Of a DNA stretch of 64,000 nucleotides, positions 60,101 to 64,000 are shown piece after piece. Each line of letters opens with the position of its first letter. Position 1 is the stretch's first letter. The stretch is taken from assembly GCF_032463525.1 (NCBI RefSeq), contig NZ_CP135971.1, positions 930,001 to 994,000 of the forward strand, written 5' to 3'. The stretch comes from Pseudomonas sp. DTU_2021_1001937_2_SI_NGA_ILE_001 (GTDB lineage: Bacteria > Pseudomonadota > Gammaproteobacteria > Pseudomonadales > Pseudomonadaceae). The position numbers and the translations under genes are program-made. The notes below the pieces were generated by a model, which ran no database searches, was not told where the DNA came from, and saw only the letters and a program-made list of their open reading frames with translations.

Positions 60101-63100
60101 GGCATGGCGGGTGGCAGACGCTCGCCCTCGCCCAGCAGTACGGCCTGCATGTCCTGGCGCACCACCTCAAGGGCCGTGTGGTCGAGAATCAGGTGATGGA
60201 ACAGCAACAGCATCACCCACTCGCCACTGCCCGGGCAGCGTGCACAGGACAGGCGCAGCAACGGCGGCTGGCTCAGGTCGAAGCGATAGGCACCCTCGCC
60301 CTCCTGCGCTTGCAGTCGCTCGGCCAGGGTGGCGTCAGGACCGTCCAGCACCCGGCGCTCGACCACCAGCGTGGCCTGACGCAACACCACTTGCAGCGGC
60401 TGCGACAGCTGCTTCCAGAAGACGGCGGTGCGCAGGATGTCGTGGCGGTCGATCACCCGTTGCAGCGCCTGGCAGAAATCGCCGAAACGCTGATCGTCGG
60501 CGGCCTTGAAGGTGGCCTGCAGCACATAGGGGTCACGGCCTTCGGCGCTGAGGTGGTGGTAAAGAATGCCCTCCTGCAGCGGTGCCAGCGGGTAGATGTC
60601 CTGAATGTTCGCCGCGCCGCCTGGCACCTGCGCGGTGATGCGGTCGATCTCGGCCTGTTGCAGGTCCACCAGCGGCAGCAGTTCCGGGGTGATCTGCGTG
60701 CAGCCGGCGGGAATCAGGTTGTCCGGCACCTTGATGTCGGTGCTCTCACCTACGGCAGCCGCCAGCGCGGCCAGGCTCGGCTGGCAGAACAGCACGCGCA
60801 CATCGGCGCTCAGGCCCTGTTCACGCATGCGCTCGACCAGGCTCACCGCCAGCAGCGAGTGACCGCCCAGCTCGAAGAAGTTGTCATGCCGCCCTACCTG
60901 CTCCACGCCCAGCAGGTTCTGCCAGATCGTCGCCAGGGTGCGTTCGGTGTCGGTTTGCGGCGCTTCATAGGCGCGACTCAGCAGCGCGCTGGCATCCGGG
61001 GCTGGCAGGGCCTTGCGGTCCAGCTTGCCGTTGGCGGTCAGCGGCAGGCTGTCCAGCTGCACATAGGCACTGGGCACCATGTATTCCGGCAGCTCGCCTT
61101 GAAGGTGCTCACGCAGTGCCTCGATGGACACGGGCTGCATGGCGCTGAAATAGGCCACCAGGCGCTTGTCGCCGGGCGTGTCTTCACGCAGCAGGACCAC
61201 GGCATCCTGAATGCCGTCGAATGCCGTCAAACCTGCTTCGATTTCGCCAAGCTCGATACGGAAACCACGGATCTTCACCTGGTCGTCGTTACGCCCCAGG
61301 TACTCCAGGTTGCCGTTCGGCAACCAGCGCACCAAGTCGCCGGTGCGATACAGGCGGCCCAACTCAGGGTGCTGGATGAAACGTTCGGCGGTCAGCTCCG
61401 GCTGGTTCAGGTAGCCCACAGCCAGACCATCACCGCCGATGTACAGCTCACCCGCCACGCCCAGCGGTGCCAGCTGCTGCTGGGCATCCAGTACGTACAG
61501 CTGGGTATTGGCCAATGGCCGACCAATCGGCACGCTGCCCTGCCCGGCTTCGCGAATTTCATAAGTGCTGGAGAAGGTGGTGGCTTCGGTCGGACCGTAG
61601 CCGTTGAGCAAATGCTGCGGTGCGCCATGCTGGAGCACCCCGGCGATCACCGCCGGATCCAGTACGTCACCACCGACGATCAGGTAGCGCAGGCGGCTGA
61701 ACGCGCCGTACAGGCTGGCCGCATATTGATGGAACAGCCCCGCCGTCATCCACAGCACGCTGACCGCATGCTCGTTGAGCAAGGCCGCAAAGCGGGCGCG
61801 GTCCAGCAGCACATTCTGCTCCACCACCACCACGGCGCCGCCATTGAGCAGCGGTGCCCAGACTTCCAGGGTACTGGCGTCGAAGGCCGGGTTGGCGGCG
61901 AAGGCCACGCGGTCCTGGGCGTTGAACTCGGCATAGCCGTTGTTCAGCACCAGGCGGGCAACCGCTCGATGCGGCACCACCACGCCTTTCGGCTGACCGG
62001 TGGAGCCGGAGGTGTACATCACGTAGGCCGCTGCATCCGCTGCCTGTTCAAGGGCCGGGTTGTGTGCGGCCTGGCCGCTCAGGTCGAGGCGGTCCAGGTC
62101 CAGGCGTGGCAGATCGTGGGCAGCAGGCTCGCGGCTATGGCTGAGCAGGCACACCGCCTGGCAGTCCTGCAGCATGAACGCCTGGCGCTCCACCGGCGCA
62201 TGCACGTCCAGCGGTACATAGGCCGCAGCGCACTTGAGCACCGCCAGTTGCGCGACCAGCAGGTCTGCCGAGCGCGGCAGCAGCAAGGCGACCTTCGACC
62301 CCGCTGTCACGCCCTGGCCGAGCAACTGGTGAGCCAACTGGTTGGCGCGGCTGTTGAGCTGCGCGTAGTTCAGCTCAACCTCGCCGTCGATCACGGCTCG
62401 GGCATCCGGGCGGGTCTGCGCCTGAATTTCGAACAGGCGCTGCAAGCTCTGCTCGCGTGGGTAGTCGCTGGCTGCCGGGTTGAGTGCCAGCAGTTGCGCA
62501 CGCTGCGCGGCGGGCAGCACCTCAAGGTCCAGCAATGCCGCCTGGCCGCCCAGTTCCAGGGTCTTGGCCAACTGTTCCAGCACGCCGCCCATGGCAGTTG
62601 CCACGCCTGCGGCATCGATGCCGCGCAGCGCTTGCACGGTCAGGCGCAGCGATTGGCCGAAGTCATCCACCGACAGCAGCAACGGATAGTTGGTGCGCTC
62701 TTCGGCGCTCAACGTGGTGATGCCCTGCCAGGCCTGCGCGGCAGTCGCTTCGGCCACGGCGGGGGCAGCGGAGTGGCGGTAATTGAACAGGCTGTTGAAC
62801 AGCGGTGTGGGAGCGGCGACCTGGCTGCAGCGTTGCGCCAGGGCCAGGGGCGCCTGCTCGTGGTTCATCAGCGCGATCAAGGTGCCATGGGTGGCCTTGA
62901 GCGCCTGGGCCACGCTCTGTTCGCGCAACACCACGCGCATCGGCAGGGTGTTGATCACCATGCCCAGCAGTTGCCCGCCACGCTGGGCGCGCGACAGGCT
63001 GCCCAGCAGCACGGTGCCGAACACCGCCTCGTCACGCCCGGCCAGCGCACCGAGCAGCCGCGCCCAGGCCAGGTGGCACAGGCTGGCGGTGCTGACGCCA

Positions 63101-64000
63101 TGCTGGCGGGCCTGGTGATGCAGGCGCTGGCACAGGGCGGCCGGCAAGTCGTGATGCGCCTCCAGCACATCCTGACCATCGCCCAGCACGTCGTATTGGC
63201 CGAACGCCAGGGTCGGCTCGCTGACCTCGCCGAGCATTTGCGTGAAGAACGCTTCGTGGTCCTGTTGCGAGCCGGCGCGCCGTGCCTGTTCTACATAGGC
63301 GCGGTACGGCAACGCCGGTGGCAGGCTGGCCCCTTGGCCCAGCAGCAGGGCTTGCATCTCCTGTTGCACTACCGCAAGTGCGGCGTGGTCGATGGCCAGG
63401 TGATGGAACAGCAGCGTGGCCTGCCAGCGCTGTTCGGTGCGGTCTTCACCGACCAGCAGGTGCAACAACGGGGCCTGGCTCAGGTTCAGGCGGTGCTGGC
63501 GCGGGTCGACCTTGGCGGGCCATTGGCTGGCCAGCGGCTGTTGCGGGTCGAGTTCGGCGCTGATGTCGGTGATCTTCAGGTGCGCCTGGCGCCACACCAC
63601 CTGCAACGGCGCCTCGAGCTGCTGCCAGTGCAGCGAGGTACGCAGGATGTCGTGGCGGTCGATCACCCCCTGCAGGGCTGCGCAGAACTGCTCCAGGCGC
63701 GCCCGGCTGGCCAGGGTGAAGCTCGACTGCAACAGGTAGGGGTCGCCCTGGCGAGCGCTGATGTGGTGGTACAGAATGCCTTCCTGCAACGGTGCCAGTG
63801 GGTAGATGTCCTGCACATTGGCGGCACCGCCCGGCACGCTGGCGGCAATGCGGTCCAGCTGCTCCTGGGTCAGCGCCAGATGCGGCAGATGCTCGGGTGC
63901 GAGGCGCTCGCAGCCCTCCGGGATGCCCACCGGTTGCAACCCGGTGTCGCCACCCTTGAGGTGCTGCAGCAGCGCCGGCTTGTGCTCCTTGATCAACGCC
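51148..64000 (-). CDS. Four-module non-ribosomal peptide synthetase (peptin synthetase), 5' end beyond right edge
   Basis: About 4,284 codons are in the window; the frame is open to the right edge. The first visible residues (ALIKEHKPALLQHL) match the last helix of a TubC docking domain, as at residues 42-55 of NRPS2, so the true start probably lies only some 100-130 bp outside. Four C-A-T modules follow; modules 1-3 have dual C/E domains and module 4 an LCL domain. Adenylation codes predict Val, Val/Ile/Leu, Gly, Ala. There is no starter condensation domain and no thioesterase: it takes a growing chain from another synthetase and passes it to NRPS2. It ends with a Ser/Pro-rich stretch and a basic RKRR tail, the probable docking partner. 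An intrinsic terminator follows 22 bp downstream. Confidence 0.94.
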   Translation of the reverse strand, partial: ALIKEHKPALLQHLKGGDTGLQPVGIPEGCERLAPEHLPHLALTQEQLDRIAASVPGGAANVQDIYPLAPLQEGILYHHISARQGDPYLLQSSFTLASRARLEQFCAALQGVIDRHDILRTSLHWQQLEAPLQVVWRQAHLKITDISAELDPQQPLASQWPAKVDPRQHRLNLSQAPLLHLLVGEDRTEQRWQATLLFHHLAIDHAALAVVQQEMQALLLGQGASLPPALPYRAYVEQARRAGSQQDHEAFFTQMLGEVSEPTLAFGQYDVLGDGQDVLEAHHDLPAALCQRLHHQARQHGVSTASLCHLAWARLLGALAGRDEAVFGTVLLGSLSRAQRGGQLLGMVINTLPMRVVLREQSVAQALKATHGTLIALMNHEQAPLALAQRCSQVAAPTPLFNSLFNYRHSAAPAVAEATAAQAWQGITTLSAEERTNYPLLLSVDDFGQSLRLTVQALRGIDAAGVATAMGGVLEQLAKTLELGGQAALLDLEVLPAAQRAQLLALNPAASDYPREQSLQRLFEIQAQTRPDARAVIDGEVELNYAQLNSRANQLAHQLLGQGVTAGSKVALLLPRSADLLVAQLAVLKCAAAYVPLDVHAPVERQAFMLQDCQAVCLLSHSREPAAHDLPRLDLDRLDLSGQAAHNPALEQAADAAAYVMYTSGSTGQPKGVVVPHRAVARLVLNNGYAEFNAQDRVAFAANPAFDASTLEVWAPLLNGGAVVVVEQNVLLDRARFAALLNEHAVSVLWMTAGLFHQYAASLYGAFSRLRYLIVGGDVLDPAVIAGVLQHGAPQHLLNGYGPTEATTFSSTYEIREAGQGSVPIGRPLANTQLYVLDAQQQLAPLGVAGELYIGGDGLAVGYLNQPELTAERFIQHPELGRLYRTGDLVRWLPNGNLEYLGRNDDQVKIRGFRIELGEIEAGLTAFDGIQDAVVLLREDTPGDKRLVAYFSAMQPVSIEALREHLQGELPEYMVPSAYVQLDSLPLTANGKLDRKALPAPDASALLSRAYEAPQTDTERTLATIWQNLLGVEQVGRHDNFFELGGHSLLAVSLVERMREQGLSADVRVLFCQPSLAALAAAVGESTDIKVPDNLIPAGCTQITPELLPLVDLQQAEIDRITAQVPGGAANIQDIYPLAPLQEGILYHHLSAEGRDPYVLQATFKAADDQRFGDFCQALQRVIDRHDILRTAVFWKQLSQPLQVVLRQATLVVERRVLDGPDATLAERLQAQEGEGAYRFDLSQPPLLRLSCARCPGSGEWVMLLLFHHLILDHTALEVVRQDMQAVLLGEGERLPPAMPYRNYVAQARLGAGQAAQEAFFRDMLGDIDEPTLAYGHPVSKVDGSAEARLPLDSATSLRLRAQARQRGVSAASLMHLAWGRVLAALAGREQVVFGTVLMGRLQAGEGADRALGMFINTLPLRLAIDARPLSEALRDTHARLSGLLAHEHASLSLAQRCSGVAAPAPLFNSLFNYRHSAVDHSASSVQAWQGIEALANQERTHYPLAVSVDDLGEAFSVTVLAAQGLDAIAIGQRLCATLAALADALDREPQAALCTLPVVNAAERQQLLEAFNATAQPYPREATLQALFESQVAERPQATAASHGDERLSYAQLNSRANQLAHCLRERGVVAGSTVAILLPRSLDLLVAQLAILKCAAVYVPLDIHAPAERQSFMLGDSGAAWLLSYSSLEAPAAPRLDLDTLELAGYPPHNPPCTSAALAPAYIMYTSGSTGTPKGVIAVQRGIVKLVRNNGYADFDSQDRIAFASNPAFDASTMEVWGALLNGGQVVVIDHHLLLDPPRLAEALAQNEVTVLFVTTAVFNQYVALIGPALAKLRVLLCGGERADAQVFRDLLAIAPQLRLVHCYGPTETTTYATTEWVTEVPADQDFVPIGKPLANTQVYVLDEHQQLLPQGLPGEICIGGDGMAQGYLNRPELDARSFIRDPFSAEPGARLYRSGDLGRWSADGRLEHLGRKDGQVKIRGFRIEPGEIEARLHACPGLHQGAVVVRDDAPGGKLLVAYYTAEQALAPEAVRSWLSDALPDYMVPAVCMRLEHWPLNGNGKLDRKVLPAPDPQAVAGQAYQAPQGPLEAQLAELWQQVLNVPRVGRQDNFFSLGGHSLLAVTLIERMRQQGLSADVKVLFGQPTVAALAAALGQVQEQAIPANLIPPGCTRLTPAMLPMATLDQASLDAIVAQVPGGAANVQDIYALAPLQEGLLYHHAAATEGDPFILQSLFSVDSQARLEQVTRALQAVIERHDALRTAVFWQGLERPVQVVLRQARLRCEVIELPTGEGDAVARMHQRHDASRYRMDLRHAPLLELHAAWDSAMQRFVVALVFHHLILDHVAFDVVIEEMQRLMLEPTAQLPMPVPYRHYIAQVCQGATPEQDERFFKDLLQDVREPTLPFGLDTAVGTPQEVQHACEPALAERARQLTQCLGVSAASLWHLAWGVLVGHLAGRQDVVFGTVLMGRLRGGEGADRAVGMFINTLPLRLDTGSASVADGLQQAHRRLSELLAHEQAPLALAQRCSGVAAPAPLFGALLNYRHSPVDDSEQAYVAWQGITGLQAHERTSYPLSLAVDDLGSRGFKVTVQATGGVDALRIQQYLMCTLQSLIDALQEQPQLALQQVQVLPGAARQRLLYEFNATAADYPRQATLQDLFEAQAQRTPNQVAVSFGEQQLSYAELERQANRLAHHLQPLLDGRNAPVALCVSRGLPMLVGLLGILKAGGCYVPLDPAYPAERLDYMLQDSAPVALLTLDGTAGPLAAEGIPLIALADDATWQQQPDTPPACERAPEHLAYVIYTSGSTGQPKGVMVEQRGLVNLLWAMAELTDLQAHDRLLALTTLGFDIAGLELYLPLIRGACCVLLAREQAQDAQRLAEAIEHSAATLMQATPATWRMLLDSGWAGAPGLKALCGGEALPSELARRLQPKVAALWNVYGPTETTIWSSAGAVLDGGFEGATVSIGRPLANTRFYLLDEQQQPVPEGGVGELYIGGDGVARGYLNRAALSAERFLNDPFVAGARMYRTGDLARYRSDASLEFLGRNDFQVKIRGHRIELGEVEAQLAGLPDVRQAVTGARPDAAGDLQLVAWYTGQPLAEASLRDALSRVLPAFMLPTRFMHLDRLPLTPNGKLDRNALPLPEVDAVADYVAPQGELETRLAALWASLLQVPQVGREHDFFALGGHSLLAMRLLARVREQLGQELSLRALFEQPTLKAMARQLAPLHGVATPVIMPSGHQGDAPLTFAQQRLLFLARLEGASAAYHLPVALHLEGVLDVPALERALQRIVERHEVLRTVFNEQGRQRIVPAPGGFALQQLDWSERTDSQATLAALGEEYACAPFDLARGPLLRACLVRLQARQHVLLVTLHHLIADGVSLGILTQELSALYQAFIQGQADPLPALPVQYADYATWQQRLLESDAWQTQVQWWEETLSQAPTLLSLPTDLPRPATQCYAGARLPVCLDAALTAQLKAFSQRHGATLYMTVLAAWAVVLGRLADQRQVVIGSPVANRASEQVEGLIGLFANTLALPVTLEEGVDSVTLLHQVRALSLEAQARQAVPFEHVVERVKPLRSLAYSPLFQVMLAWQNQVSGELALGDLSLSSLPAPTGTAKFDLTLELGEFDGCLQGSLEYATALFLPATAERHRDYLERVLRAMVAEPERALDSVALPGNAELQRLASFNATAMPWPQEQTIHGLFEAQAARTPAAQAVAHGGLVLTYAQLNDRANRLARQLIAQGVVADARVGICLQRGAPMLVAMLAVLKAGGAYVPLDPNYPSERIAYMLQDSAPAAVIGQDATLGLLGDRSVVNLDAFDWTAGDDQGNPLVPGLTSSNLAYLIYTSGSTGLPKGVMIEHRNTVNFLTWAQQAFEAEVLQNTLFSTSLNFDLAVYECFAPLTTGGCVHVVENALAAREANVSLINTVPSALKALLESGGLNEGVHTVNVAGEALKGALVEKLFAETSVQRLCNLYGPSETTTYSSWVAMERANGFAAHIGKPVGNTQFYLLDAHRQPVPLGVAGELYIGGAGVARGYLNRDELTAERFLADPFSSEPGARLYRTGDLARWLPDGNLEYLGRNDDQVKIRGFRIELGEIEARLAQYPGVSDVAVMAREDAPGDLRLVAYLRAEQPLQPEALRAYLHGQLPQYMLPAAYVQLASLPLTPNGKLDRKALPVPDATAYPSRDYEAPQPGTEALLAELWKELLNLEQVGRHDHFFELGGHSLLAVTLVERLERQGLEVDIQVLFGQSTLAALAAATRPSQALQVPPSRIPSLQRKRRI
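51151..54325 (-). other. NRPS1 module 4: LCL-A-T, predicted Ala
   Basis: LCL domain (TFAQQRLLFLARLEG; HHLIADGVS), as expected after achiral Gly. Pocket DLYNNALTYK = Ala. Carrier FFELGGHSLLAV near 51313-51350. Epimerised to D-Ala by module 1 of NRPS2. Confidence 0.8.
54326..57535 (-). other. NRPS1 module 3: C/E-A-T, predicted Gly
   Basis: Dual C/E with HHAAATEGDPF and HHLILDHVAF. Pocket DILQLGVIWK, one change from the Gly code DILQLGLIWK (FDIAGLE, ATLMQATPATW, ALCGGE, NVYGPTETTIW). Gly in this position matches Val-Gly-Ala of fuscopeptin-type peptides. Confidence 0.82.
57536..60750 (-). other. NRPS1 module 2: C/E-A-T, predicted Val/Ile/Leu
   Basis: Dual C/E in which the epimerisation motif reads HHLSAEGRD, so the Gly of HHLxxxxGD is Arg (near 60525-60555). 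Catalytic HHLILDHTAL is normal. Pocket DAMFLGCTYK (FDASTME, VTVLFVTTAVF, LLCGGE, HCYGPTETTTY), branched aliphatic, not closer assignable by eye. Carrier is FFSLGGHSLLAV. Confidence 0.7.
60751..63948 (-). other. NRPS1 module 1: C/E-A-T, predicted Val
   Basis: Dual C/E (HHISARQGDPY; HHLAIDHAAL) shows that a residue made by another synthetase comes before it and is epimerised. Pocket DALWIGGTFK = Val. The adenylation domain is very close to module 3 of NRPS2. Confidence 0.78.

Overview
The window is high-GC Pseudomonas DNA. The taurine and choline/betaine genes, the P. putida-type REP palindromes and the giant lipopeptide synthetases with dual condensation/epimerisation domains and tandem thioesterases all point to that genus, probably a plant- or soil-associated member. 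No rRNA, tRNA, CRISPR array, transposase or phage gene was seen.

Layout. 1-129 is the start of a leftward gene that resembles a Bap/LapF-type adhesin. 627-4140 is a leftward tauABCD operon. 4434-5524 is a rightward Xre/RES toxin-antitoxin pair. 5627-8981 is betB-betA (leftward), without the usual betI. 8982-11253 holds long non-coding stretches, a small membrane protein and a DUF3841 protein. 11414-20159 is the regulatory and export flank of a lipopeptide cluster: an orphan MacA-like adaptor, a LuxR regulator, an OprM-like outer-membrane factor with an apparent frameshift, a second LuxR regulator, then macB and macA. 20220-64000 is two leftward NRPS genes, the second (10,254 aa) complete and the first running off the right edge.

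The product. The two synthetases carry 4 and 9 modules. Reading the adenylation codes by eye gives Val-(Val/Ile/Leu)-Gly-Ala, then Val-Ala-Val-Thr(Dhb)-Thr-Ala-Dab-Ser-(Ile/Val/Leu), followed by two thioesterases. This matches, from memory, the C-terminal part of 'peptin' cyclic lipopeptides (corpeptin / fuscopeptin / nunapeptin type). Neither NRPS has a starter condensation domain: both begin with a TubC-like docking domain and a dual C/E domain. At least one further NRPS must therefore lie beyond the right edge or elsewhere.

How the parts fit. The two LuxR-type proteins are likely activators. Dyads like the syr-syp box lie upstream of the first of them and just upstream of the 10,254-aa NRPS. 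A strong intrinsic terminator separates the two NRPS genes, so NRPS2-macA-macB looks like its own transcription unit. MacA-MacB-OprM would form the exporter, but the OprM signal peptide is out of frame. Two phased arrays of operator-like palindromes (26-bp and 21-bp periods) and the unusual condensation domain after the first Thr module are the most notable undescribed signals.
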